Part shown: one piece after another, positions 23,101-34,500 of the stretch
Numbering within the stretch: position 1 is the stretch's first letter
Layout of the letters: each line of letters opens with the position of its first letter
Assembly: GCA_020746105.1 (NCBI GenBank)
Contig: CM036633.1
Location: 13,190,501 to 13,254,500, forward strand
Length of the DNA stretch: 64,000 nucleotides
Origin: Trogon surrucura
Taxonomy: Eukaryota > Chordata > Aves > Trogoniformes > Trogonidae
Direction: 5' to 3'
Position numbers and translations under genes: made by a program
The notes under the pieces: generated by a model
The model's database searches: none
What the model saw: the letters and a program-made list of their open reading frames with translations, nothing else
What the model was told of the DNA's origin: nothing

Positions 23101-23737
23101 CATGTGGAGTCACAGAAGAAACTTTGCCCCTCAAGCAGTGTGGGCAGCCGCGAGACTGACACCGGAGCAGGGAGCTGCAGCACAGATGTGCCCTTCAAAA
23201 CTACAGAGCATCCTTAATAAAAAGTGCACAGCAGCACCAGTCGCTTTTGTCTGCAGAGCTGTTTCTGGCCTCTGCGCCGATGAGAACGTTGCATGGAGCG
23301 GCAGACAATGCTCACCAGTCCACATGTTTGCATCTCCTGCAACATAGAGCAAGGCGATGCTCCCAGGGAGTGCATTAAACCATGGAAAGCACCAGATACC
23401 CCAGAGCAGGCTGTACCTGCCTGCTAACACCAGACCACTGCTGTCCATCCTGAGGAACACTGTGACAAGTTCAAGGTTATGGACTTGCATCTTTTAAGTG
23501 CTCCTTGGCCCCAGCCCAAACCACCACAAAAATTGTGTGTGGCACCAGAGCAAGTGGCTCCCTGGGCATAGCAGAGCTTCCCTCGAAGTGGGAATATTCC
23601 CCAGGGCAGAAGGAACATTCAAGGTTTCAGCCTAGGCCATAATACCATCAGGCCAGCCCAGCTCAGTGCAGGAAATGTTAAGGATTGAGCTGAAGGTGGG
23701 TCTGCGGTGGGAGGTACCTGCCTCTAAGGCCAGAGGC
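17148..23737. other. Intergenic sequence without a recognised gene
   Basis: Mostly unique sequence with no conserved protein or RNA gene that I recognise. Points inside it: an A/T-rich segment ending in an A tract near 17,690-17,832, an AT-rich non-repetitive stretch at about 19,200-19,500, and a 39-codon frame with a hydrophobic start at 20,129-20,248. Longer open frames, such as 18,105-19,034, have no recognisable content. Confidence 0.6.
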
Positions 23738-24060
23738 TCATGGAATCACACTGGTCCCTTGTGAGACCCCCAGGTCCAGCCTCCTGCCCTGACAGGACTG
23801 GCTGCTCAGGGGCTTGTTTGGTTGAGTTTTAACTATCACCAACAGCTGAGACCCTACCGCTATCCTGGGCCGCTGTTCCAGCATTCGACTGCCTTCTTGA
23901 TGAAAAAAAAGTATTTCTCACTAACTACACAAGACCTGTAAAGCTTCTTGCAGAAGAAAAGGCGCTCAGTGAACTGACGGGGCTCCCTGTGCTCAGCCCG
24001 CCCGGCAGCAGTGGGGCAGTGGGAGTGCAGGGATCGAAATGAAGGTTGTTGCTTCGTCCA
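23738..24060 (-). mobile_element. CR1 LINE fragment, reverse orientation
   Basis: The plus strand runs catggaatcacactggtccc through tatcaccaacagctgagacc and gctgttccagcattcgac, in the order expected of a reversed CR1 3' region. It lies directly beside a second reversed CR1. Confidence 0.65.
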
Positions 24061-24114
24061 GAGGCCTTGACGTGGATTGTGTCCACGGCCTCTGTTTTGG
24101 GGCTGGTGAAGGAA

Positions 24115-24395
24115 AATCATAGAATCTTAGAATCATAGAATGTGTTGGAAGGGACCTTTAGAGCTCATCCCTGCTCACTGCAGGGATGACTTCTGGAACT
24201 AGACCCGGTTGTTCAAAGCCCTGTCCAACGTGACTCTGAGTGTCTCCAGAGATGGGGCTTCTACCACCTCTCTGGGCAACCTGTGCCAGTGTTTCACCAC
24301 TCTAGTTGTAAAGAATTTTTTAATAATACCTAGTCTAAATCTACCCTGCTCTAGGATCTCATCAATGACGTCCTGGGCTGCTCCCCTGAGATGGC
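24115..24395 (-). mobile_element. CR1 LINE 3' fragment, reverse orientation
   Basis: Begins with the reversed terminal repeats (aaatcatagaatcttagaat, catagaatgtgttggaaggg) and continues with gtgtctccagagatgggg, ctctgggcaacctgtgcc and gttgtaaagaatttttta. About 0.8 kb upstream of the ACSS2 start codon. Confidence 0.9.
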
Positions 24396-24419
24396 AAAGT
24401 GGCGGAGACCAATCCTGAG

Positions 24420-24945
24420 GGGACGTGGATCGTGGGGGACACAGATCGTGGGGGACACGGATCGTGGGGGACACCGCCAGGAGGGATTTGTGGCTGATGG
24501 GGCAGCAGTTAATGGGGGAGCACTGCTGGTGTGGGAGAAGGTGGGCAATGATGAGGGAGGCTGGGCTGACAGGGGGACACTGCTGATGGGGGCACAGGGC
24601 TGTCAGGGGGACACAGATGGTGGGGACTTGGCTGATGTGGGGACATGGCCGACACGGAGAGACTCCACCGGCAGCGGGGACAGCACTTAAGGGAGACGGC
24701 ACGGCTCAGACGAGACACCGGTGACAGAGGGGACAAGGCTGGCAAGGAGACCGTGGCTGACGGGGGACACCGCTGACAGAGGGGACATTGCTCACGGGGG
24801 CACATGGCGGCGGGCAGAAAGCGGGCAGGCGGGGGCGGTCTGTGGCTGACAGGGGTTCATGGCTGACGGGGTGTTCGTGACTGACGAGGGGCCACGGCTG
24901 GCGGTGTAACACAGCCGACAGGACCGCACCGCTGACAGGGACACG
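24420..24945 (+). repeat. G-rich tandem repeat array upstream of ACSS2
   Basis: Opens with three near-perfect copies of the 16-mer ggatcgtgggggacac at 24427-24474. It then decays into about 470 bases of degenerate units built on ggctgacagggggacac. The array ends where the CpG-rich promoter begins. The plus strand has frequent runs of 4-5 G. Confidence 0.8.
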
Positions 24946-25500
24946 CCGCCCGCCGCCCGCCGCCCGCCCGGGCCCGCCCTGCCCCATGGCAGCCTCCCGG
25001 CCTGCTCGGCCCCGGCCCCGGCGCTGCGGGGCGGTGCGGACCTTCCCCTTCCCGCATCCTCCCCCGCTCGCCCCGCCGTGAGGGCGGGCCGCCGCCGTCC
25101 CCGCCCCCGGCTCCGCGCCGCTTTGAAGCGGGCTCGGCGGCCGCCCACCCGCCCAGAGCCGCGGCCGGCGCCCCGCCATGGTGCTGCCCGAGGAGCAGGC
25201 CCGGCTCTACCGGCCGCGGCCCGAGCTGCTGCCGGCGGCGCACGTCCCCTCGCTGCCCCACTATGAACGCCTCTACCAGCGCTCCGTGGAGGAGCCGCAC
25301 GGTGAGACCTTACCCGCTTTCCCCCCGGCGCGGGGCAGGGCCGCGGCGGGGCCGGGGCGCTGCCGCGAAGGTCCCTGCGGGGGCTGGTGCGGGGGGAGCG
25401 GGGCCGGGGGGCGCCGTGCGCCGGGCCCGCGGGGAGCCCCGGGCGGGGGCTGCTCCTCTCGCTCCTTCAGGCGTTTGTGTTGCTTCTCCCGCGCTGGGTG
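24940..25500 (+). promoter_or_regulatory. ACSS2: ACSS2 CpG-island promoter and first exon region
   Basis: Very high GC with dense CpG around the ACSS2 first exon. No TATA box is visible. GC-box-like motifs occur at 25028-25036 (ggggcggtg), 25082-25088 (gggcggg) and 25099-25108 (ccccgccccc). The transcription start cannot be fixed by eye; it should lie between about 24,950 and 25,170. Confidence 0.75.
25178..25301 (+). CDS. ACSS2: ACSS2 exon 1
   Basis: 41 codons plus one base: [20 protein letters not shown], then [20 protein letters not shown]. The N-terminus is about 20 residues shorter than human. No upstream in-frame ATG with better context was seen. Lies within the CpG island. Confidence 0.93.
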
Positions 25501-28500
25501 ACGAGCTCTGGCCGTTGCCTTTGCAGAATTCTGGGGGGACATTGCTAAAGAGTTTTACTGGAAGAGCCGGCACACGGGACCCTTTCTGAAATACAACTTC
25601 GACGTGACCAAGGGGAAGATCTTCATCGAGTGGATGAAAGGGGCGACCACCAATATCTGCTACAACCTGCTGGACAGAAACGTCAATGAGAAGAAACTGG
25701 GGGACAAAGTTGCTTTTTACTGGTAAATTTCTTTAATTATAGCGGGGCAGGTGTGTAAATACCATCCTAAAGTGTACGGTGCTGGCTTTTGTGTAGGTGA
25801 ATTAAAACGTGGTAAAACCTGAGAGGCTTTAATCTTTAGGCGCTACGGCAGGCGTTTGCTTTCGGTGCGTTTGAGCAGAGCCGTGCGATGGAGCTTCTCC
25901 TGGGACGCGCTGAAGTGGCCCAGCGTGACAGCTCCCGGCTTCCATCTCTGCCTTCGCAGGTGGCTCTGCTAAAAGCCCGACGGTGGCGAAGCAGGTGCCA
26001 CAACTCTCTGGTGAAGTAGGTAGATGGGGGTGGAGATGTGGGATGAGGAACAGCTAACGTCCAGCAGCCGAAAGCTAATAAACCCCACATCTCTCATCTT
26101 CATGGTTTGTGGGTCTGGCAAGTTTCCCCTGCTGTGCTGGAAAGGTTCTTCTAAGATCTGAGCTTCTGTATTGATTCCTTGCAACCCCGTGATGCTTTCA
26201 GAAAGGATGGCTTCTCTGTTACCTTTGGGAGGAAAAGTTAACTTCCAGCCGTGTCTATCTGAAGTATATTTGCATTGGCTTTTTTTTGTTTGTTTGTTTG
26301 TACCAGAGTAGTTACTAGCCTTAAAAGCCACATGAAGCTTGGTTTTTCTTCATGTTGATGCAAAAATAGGTTTCACTAATGATGCCCAGGATCCAGAACT
26401 AATGCTCCCCTGCTGAACTGGCTCAGCTGGCACCACAGCTGCGTCCCCGATCTGAGAACGGTGCCTTGCCCACCCATGCGTTTTGCTGTTTCCCTTATGT
26501 GGTGTGCATTTATGTTGTATTGGTACGACTCTGTGTGGCAGTACAGAAGCACGATTAAATGTACTCATTAGGGGTGCAATAACTCGTTAGGTAATGGTGA
26601 GTCCCTTCAGCAGAGCAGCTGGAGTCTTACTGTCATTGCAAGAAAAATACCAGATGCTCTCAGTGATTTTGTGCAGCAGAGGGATCCCCAGCTCCCAGGT
26701 GTAAAGATGACTGGGGGCTACCCTGCTGCGGAAACAGAATGTATTAATACCGGTGTAGTTCTGGCTGCGACTGTAAAATTAGATTTAGACTGGAGTTTCT
26801 ATCCTTAGAGCAACCACTTCAGTAAAAGAATTACACGTCCTGCCTAGCAAATAATCGTGTTGATAAGACACGGGTGAGATGGTGGAAAGTGTTTACTTCC
26901 CTGCTAGTTAAATACGTTCTCAAACTTGCTCGGATGTGAAATGACTGCAGCTTCTGAATGAAAACTCCTTTGTAAACTCGTTCAGGTAAAGGTGTGCCAG
27001 CACATGAAGCCATTTGGCAGGCTGGGGCTGGCAGCTGCGCTGCGGTTTGTGGAGGGAGTGAGAGCGGCGTTCTTCTTGCACGTAAATCTTTGGGTGACAG
27101 CTAGACAGCAGCCTACCACTTTAATTTGGTCTTTGTAAAGATTTTTCCTGTTAGTTATTCTGGCAGTCTTTGTGGAGGGTATCTGTGATGCTGAGCAAAC
27201 CTTGGAGTGGATTTTAAAGTGGTGGGTGTCTGTCAGGTGTGATGTTCACAGCGCTGAAAAATAAGATCTCTTCCTCCTTAGCAGACAGCTTTCCCTGACT
27301 ATTTTGGGATAAACTCTCCCAGCGTGGTTCTGTCACAGGTGACCTGACGCTGGGGTGTCTGGGGCTGGTGGCTGGGAATGTTGCTGGGAGGGCTGGAGGA
27401 AGCACACTGAATGTGACTCGTGTGGCACTGACCGGCAAACTCGTGGCACTGAGGGCTTGTGGAAGCAGGGCCAAGGGTTGTGACTTGTAAAATTACCATT
27501 CTAGGAGCACCCGCGTGCCTCTTGACGCATCTTTTTCTTCAATAACAAAATGTAATTGCTGTTGTTTTGTCCTTCCACGTTCCTGTTGAACAAGCCTGCT
27601 TTCCTAGAGCACTTGAGGTTTATCATGCTGTATGAAAGGCCAAAAAAGAAGTGAGAGCCCCCCAAAACCAAAGAGAATTCCTGGGAAAAACTTGAATTGT
27701 ATTTATTATTTTTTTTTAAATACCTTCACCACTTGCTTGCTTCCAAGAAGATGTATAGCCTGCTAGATGGGAAAGGTGCTTGTTATAAACCAAAGTATCA
27801 GTGCCCAGCTCTGTGAGAGCTTTGAAAAGGTACAAGACCCCGTGGTCTTTGCTTTCAGAGAAGGGGAAGAAGGGAATAATGTTTCAAGGCACTGCTGAGT
27901 GTTTCGGAGATGTGTCCTGCCAAAACTCAGAGCTGCTGTGTGCTGCTGACTGGGGCTGTCTCAAATTTTGCACGGAGGGGAAGGAGCGAGTGCTTTGCCT
28001 GGGTCTGTTATGGCCGAGCTTCCCTCAAGGTTCCTGCACCACCAGCAGTCTTGGGCGGCTCAGAGCGGCTCCACTCAGAGGGTCTGATCCCGAGCCACAT
28101 GGAGTTCCCCTTTCAGCACAAAGGGGCAGGACATGGGATTGCTTCCTGCTGCAAAGCTCGTACATAGGTGACATTTACTGTCGTAGGACAGTGTAGTTCA
28201 GAATGGCCATCCTGGGTCGGTAGGGTTACCAAGCCAGTAAAGGATTTGGAGCGTGTGTCCTATGAGGAACGGCTGAGAGATCTGAGGCTGTTCAGCCTGG
28301 AGAAGAGGAGACTGAGAGAAGACCTGATTGTTCTCTACAACTACCTGACAGGAGGTTGTAGCAAGGCAAGGGTTGATCTGTTCTCCCCAGTGGTGAGTGA
28401 CAGGACAAGGGGAAATGGCCTTAAGTTGTGGCAGGGGAGATTCAGGTTGGATATTGGAAAGAATTTCTTTCCTGAAAGGGTTGTCAGGCACTGGAACAGG

Positions 28501-31500
28501 CTGCCCAGGGAGGGGGTTGAGTCACCATCCCTGGAGGTGTTTAAGAGATGGGTAGATGTCACATTGAGAGACATGGTTTAGTGATGTTGATAGGGCTAGG
28601 ACAGAAGCTGGACTCAGTCTTGAAGGTCTCTTCCAGCTGAAAATGTTCTATGATTTGCGTTTTCCCTGTTGCCTGTTTTGCTCTGACATCTCTTGCTGCT
28701 TATGAACGTTACAAGTATTTCTGTTTCTGCTGCTTTTGATTCCTCTTTCTCTGTTCGGTATTGCTGATGTGGCCTAAAAAGGAACAGAAACTCCAGGAAA
28801 TACTTCTGATAAAGCGCTGCTCTCAAAAGGGATATCTCTTCCGTAACTGCATGGAAAAGCTGATCAGTAACACTGGCTCCTGGGCAGGTTAGTACCAGAG
28901 GTGGCTTTTGCAGGTGAAATGTGCTGGGCAGGCCAGCTGGGACACAGAGGGCACTTGCAGGAGACTCGAAGCAGTGCCGAGGACCTCGTTTGCGGTGGGT
29001 GGCGTTAATTAGAGCAGAAGCAGCATGTGCCTTCCCCGTCCTGTAGGCACACCTGCGTCACGCGGGCGAACCCTTAGTGCTGCGTATTAATCATCTCGTA
29101 TCAGCGTCAGCCTGGGCAGCTTGTGGAGGTCAAAATATACCCAGGTGGGAATTGGAGAAGAGCAACACCTATCACAAAACTCTCTCTAATTAGACCCCAG
29201 GGGATGAAGGTGCCTGGATGGAGCCAGTTCTCCACGTAACCTGTGCATGGCTGAAGCGCTCAGTTCCTGCCTTGGTTTCTCGTACCAGTCTCCCCAGCTG
29301 CGGTACTGGTGGGACCAGGGGCAGGAGGTAGAGCTTTACACTCTATTTTTAGTCCCCTGTAGCCTAGATGCATGAGCTTCTGCTGCTGGCTTCTGCCATT
29401 TTTTGGAGAGTGTATCAATTTTCTGCCTTTTTTTCAATGGTTGCATATGAAATAACACACCTAGAAAAGGAAACCAAAGATAATAAAGGCTGACAGAGCT
29501 TACTGGAGCTTTGTTTAAACAAAAGAATAACTGCCTATGGTTCCAATTCTGGGCCTAGAACAAACATGACATGCAAAGATAAAATAAAATGGAGAAAGTG
29601 TTTAATTTCTGTATTTAATTTTTGGTTTTTTTGAATATAATAAAGAACTTAGGGGCTTGTAGCTGTGAATTTTCTTCCAATAAAACTTTCTGTAAGGAAA
29701 ACAACAACTATAGACCATGTTTTAAAAACAAAAAATCCCACAAACCAAAAAAAAACCCAAACAACCCAACCAAAACTGACAAAACAAAAATATATGTCCA
29801 GAGCACTTCTGGAGGTTTTTATCAGGAAACTGGAAATTCTAGTTTTTGGGCAGCAGCCTTCCAGAGAGGATACAGGTTGTCAAACACTGCTTTGGTCTAA
29901 ATGTGCTGCTGGGCTGGAGTGGGACAAGCCCACATCAGCTGGTTCCTGCCCGTGCTCCTGGATCTGGTGGCTGTTCCTCGCCGTGGAGTGCTTCGTTCTG
30001 GGATGTGCCATCCCCGAGCCAGGACTGAAGCTGGGTGAAGCTGTGCATCAGTTGAGTTTCTGCTCTTCTGCATCTTGCCTTGAAGTGCTGAGAGCCAAGT
30101 GCTTGGTCTCCATGATGCGGAGCAGCCCCGGGGTTTGTCTTTCCCTTTAGATGCCTCCGCAGGTATCAGCCTTGCGTTACCACGTGCACACAGACGCTGT
30201 GACTGAGGCTGCTGGCTCTGAACACCCAGACTTTCAGAAACGCTTCGTTGTAGCCGCATTCTACAGGATGTGCTCAGCTCTGCAGCTCCCAGGCGCTTCA
30301 GGACTTGGGAGTGTCCCGTGCTAGACTGACTCTTCTTTTCTTTGGTAACTTCCTGGCTGGCTTATGCTTGCAGTGGTGCAGCCTCTTTCAACACTGTTCT
30401 GGGTAGTGAAAGCATATCCTGAAATCGCACAGTTGATGGTCTTGGCAAGATGTTAACTGTTTTGGAAGTGTTGCTGGACAGTACAGTGCCCTGCTTCTGA
30501 AAAGCCAGCAGTTTAGGTGCACCCGATAATAAAAGACATTGAATGTCCTTGTATTTTATTAAACTGTAGATCTTGTACCCTCCTTTAAGGGCAATGATTG
30601 TCGTAGTTTTCTGTCATGGGTGGTGGGTTTTGTGAAATCTGCCAGCCTGCGAATGGGTTTAAAACAAAGCTGACGGTCTCAGAGCTGTGTGGGCAGCGTA
30701 AGACTGGGAACAGTGGGAGCATCAGTAGAAACCTGATATTAAAGCGAGGAGTAAAGGAAGTAACTATTGTAGCTCAGACACACCTAGGTCACATGTTTTT
30801 CTGATTTCTTTGGTGGAATTCTTCCGCTTCCAGCTCTGGGACAGTCCCCAACCCCTGTGCTTGGTGCTGAGGCAGTAGTGCGAGCAGCCGCAGTGCTTGG
30901 ATCCTTGTATATAAAGGCAAACTGGGACTTCTGCCTTGGTGAATGGAGTCTGCATCTTCAGCTGTGGGCTGTTTAGACCGAGGCAGTGCTGAACTCAAAA
31001 TTTACTGATTTCATGTAATTGTTCTAATTGTCCCTCTGCAGGTTTGGTCACAGATAAGACAGGAGGACGGTGCTGCCACAGGGCAGCCTGGTGATTCCTT
31101 CTTCAGGGTCTGGAGTTTCTTAGTTTGGCCTGAGAGGCTGGAAAACACTGGGACCGTGGTCTGAAGCTTGTTTCCAAAGGCTGTATGTGTGTATGCTGAG
31201 ACCTGGCACTTGCCAGTTTTCTCCTGTCTTATCTTGAGGTTCTGCTGTCCCAAGTGTGGCTGTTAATGGCTTGCACTTGTGTGCTGCATCCTCTTTATTG
31301 CTAGAGACCTCTCTGAGATAGGTCCAAGGTGAAAGACCTTATGCCAAAGGGATGAACTATATATGTGAGAGCAATCAAATACTTTCTTCAGGCAGGTGCT
31401 GTCCTGTGGGCTTCCTGTGTGTGGAGTTTTGCTTTCCGGGATGCTGTGAGTCAGTATTTTGAGCACGCTGTTACTCAGACAGCTGGCAGGCATGGAGTCG

Positions 31501-34500
31501 TTTGAAATTGTATTTGCCTTCTGAGGGCTGACTCAGAGACAGAGCTTGAACTCATCCCTGTCAGTTGTGCACGCTGGTTTGCGGGGAGATGATACGAAGT
31601 TGGGGGGAGTGGTTGACACACCAGAAGGCTGTGCAGCCATTCAGAGAGACCTGGACAGGCTGGAGGGCTGGGCGGGGAGAAATCTTATGAAGTTTAATAA
31701 GGGCAAGTGTAGAGTTTTGCACTTGGGAAAAAATAACCCCATGTGCCAATATAGGTTGGGGACTGCCCTGCTGGAGAGCAGTGCAGGGGAAAGGGACCTG
31801 GGGGTTCTAGTGGACAGCAGGATGACCATGAGCCAGCAGTGTGCCCTCGTGGCCAAGAAGGCCAATGGCATCCTGGGGTGTATTAGAAGGGGAGTAGCAA
31901 GTAGGTCAAGAGAGGTCCTCCTGCCCCTCTACTCTGCCCTGGTGAGGCCGCATCTGGAATATTGTGTCCAGTTCTGGGCCCCTCAGTTCAAGAAGGACAG
32001 GGAGCTGCTTGAGAGAGTCCAGCGTAGAGCCACAAAGATGGTGAAGGGAGTGGAGCATCTCCCTTATGAGGAAAGGCTGAAGGAGCTGGATCTCTTTAGC
32101 TTGGAGAAGAGGAGGCTGAGGGGTGACCTCATCAATGTTTATAAATATGTCAAGGGGGAATGTCAGGAGGATGGAGCCAGGCTCTTTTCAGCGGCATCCA
32201 CTGACAGGACAAGGGGCAATGGGTGGAAGCTGGAACACAGGAGGTTCCAGAAAAATATGAGGAAAAACTTTTTCACTGTGAGGGTGACTGAGCACTGGAA
32301 CAGGCTGCCTAGGGAGGTTGTGGAATCTCCATCTCTTGAGACATTCAAAACCCGCCTGGACGCGTTCCTGTGCGCTCTAGTGTAGGTGATCCTGCTCTGG
32401 CAGGGGGGTTGGACTAGATGATCTTTGAGGTCCCTTCCAACCTTTAACATTCTGTGATTCTGTGATTCTGTGAGATGCTGGGAAGATTGGTTGATTTGAT
32501 GTTTTGAAGATCTACAGTCCCATTCCTGTTCTTCAGAGCCTTTTCCATCACAGGGTGCAGGGCAGGGCAGGAGTGGGGAGCTGGCAAGTGCTCTCAGCCT
32601 TGTGCTGTTCTGCTCTGCAGTTCACCGGAGGAAGGGGACATGTGTTAAAGGTTGGTGACCACTTGATTACACAGTGTCTGTGGGCTCCTTGGGTTTTTGC
32701 CCATTCGGAAGCACCGCTGAACTTGTGCCTCTGTGGGAGGGCATTTGGCATTACTGGTGATTTTTACTGGAAGTAGGTTTTGCCGATCTCAGATAACCAA
32801 AATCCTGCTCCTTTAAGCAGAATGGGACTTTCTTCCTCCGTTAAGTCAACTCTGTGAAGAAAGAAGGCACTCAGGCAGCACTTGTGTGGTTGTTCCATGG
32901 CTAAGCAGTAAGGAAAGGGGTCACATAAGCTCTCCTGCCTGGGAACACGCACTGGCAGCAGCCTTGAGTAAGGCAAGCAGCTTTCATTGGGATTGAAACC
33001 CTTGGTAGCCACTACTGGCAGGGATACAACGTCATTTATATAAATACAAGGGAAGATCCAGGAAGTATTTGACCAGTTAAACAAGTTGGATGTCAGCAAG
33101 TGCCCAGGATTAGATGGCATGTGTCCTGGAGGATTGCAGGAACTCAAATGTGAAATTGCAGAGCTGCTGGCCAGGGTGTGCGGTGTGTTATTGCAAAGGA
33201 CTGGGAAGTTGCCAGCTCCACCCCTTCTAGAGAGGACAATCGAGGAAGGTCCTGGGAACCAGTAAATCCAACTTGCAACCCTGGTGGTACGGTGAACCTG
33301 TGTGCATGGACCGGTGCAGTCTGCTGGGAAAGGAAATGGAGCTGCTGTGAAGTCCTGCTGGCAGAGCTACCGGAGTGCGAGGCAGGTGGCACTGAGCTCG
33401 CGGCTGCGTTCAGACCGCCTTCGTCAGGCTTCCTGCAAAAGGTTGTTCAAGAACGTAATTTGACTGTGAATGGAAGCCAGGTCTTTCTTACGGAGGTGGT
33501 TTAGTCTTACTCTTTGCTTCCTCGCTTTTAATGGTCGCTTTTCAAGACCAGCAACAGGTCCCCCAAGGATCAGTGTTGAAACTCAGCTGCTGGTAGTGGC
33601 CAGGCTCATGTACCTCCATAAACAGCATCTCCTGCTGCGGCTCCTGGAGAAAAAAACACCAGTCCCTGGTTCTGACCCAGCATGATATTTTGTTGTAGTC
33701 TAAGAGGCTCTTGGCTGAGCTGCGTGAACATCCTGGTGCTGAAGCACAATGCTGCTGTGTAAATGAGACCTGGGGTGGCCTTTATGTTCTTGTTAGTACT
33801 TTTGTCCTCATACTGCTTTGACAGAGGGTCCGGTTCTGTTGATTAAGCAGGAGGGATTTAATAATTTTTCACTAACTGCTTCTTACACTCCTATCTTAAA
33901 ATTTTGGCTCGTACTCTGTCCAGAGCTGCCTTTCTGTGTGGTTCTGGCTGTGGGGTTGCACAATAACTACCTGAGGGAGCAGCGAGGGGTGTGTGCACAG
34001 ACAATAGCTGCTGGATTTTCTCGTGTCTGTGTAACTTGTATCTTATAACGCTGGCAGATATTACAGGCACCTTGATGTGTTTTAGGAATAGTTTACTTAC
34101 CGTGAGGAAGGGCACCATGGTTTTGCAGTGGTGGCACATGGCAAGTGTTGGCAGGAAAGTTGAAACTTGGGGTGGATAAATGGAGTTCGTGGGCAGAGAG
34201 GGTGGCGAACTCCTGCACGCATTCGAGAAAGATCGGAGCCTTCAGTTTGCTCATTGGACCGGAAAACCTGATTATTTTATTTTAGCTCTGTGAATGGCTT
34301 TTCTGCGGTTCCCCTGCCGCCCTGGAGTGAACAGAGCAGAAGCGGACGAGGACTTGGGCTCGCTGTGGACGAGACGTGCTCCAAGCAGTGACGTTGACAG
34401 GACACAAAGCGATGAAGCTTTGCTGAAAGCGATGCGAGCGGGTGCTTGTTCTGAGCATGGCATTTTTTCTGCGGGTCATTGCGTTTGGTGGGCTTCTCGT

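Noticed and set aside
24199-24805. Pro/Ser/Cys-rich antisense frames upstream of ACSS2
   Set aside because: They are translations of the G-rich tandem array and a reversed CR1; the repetition explains the open frames.
28168-28581. 137-codon frame as a host gene
   Set aside because: Its sequence ([27 protein letters not shown]) is CR1 ORF2, so it was annotated as a mobile element.
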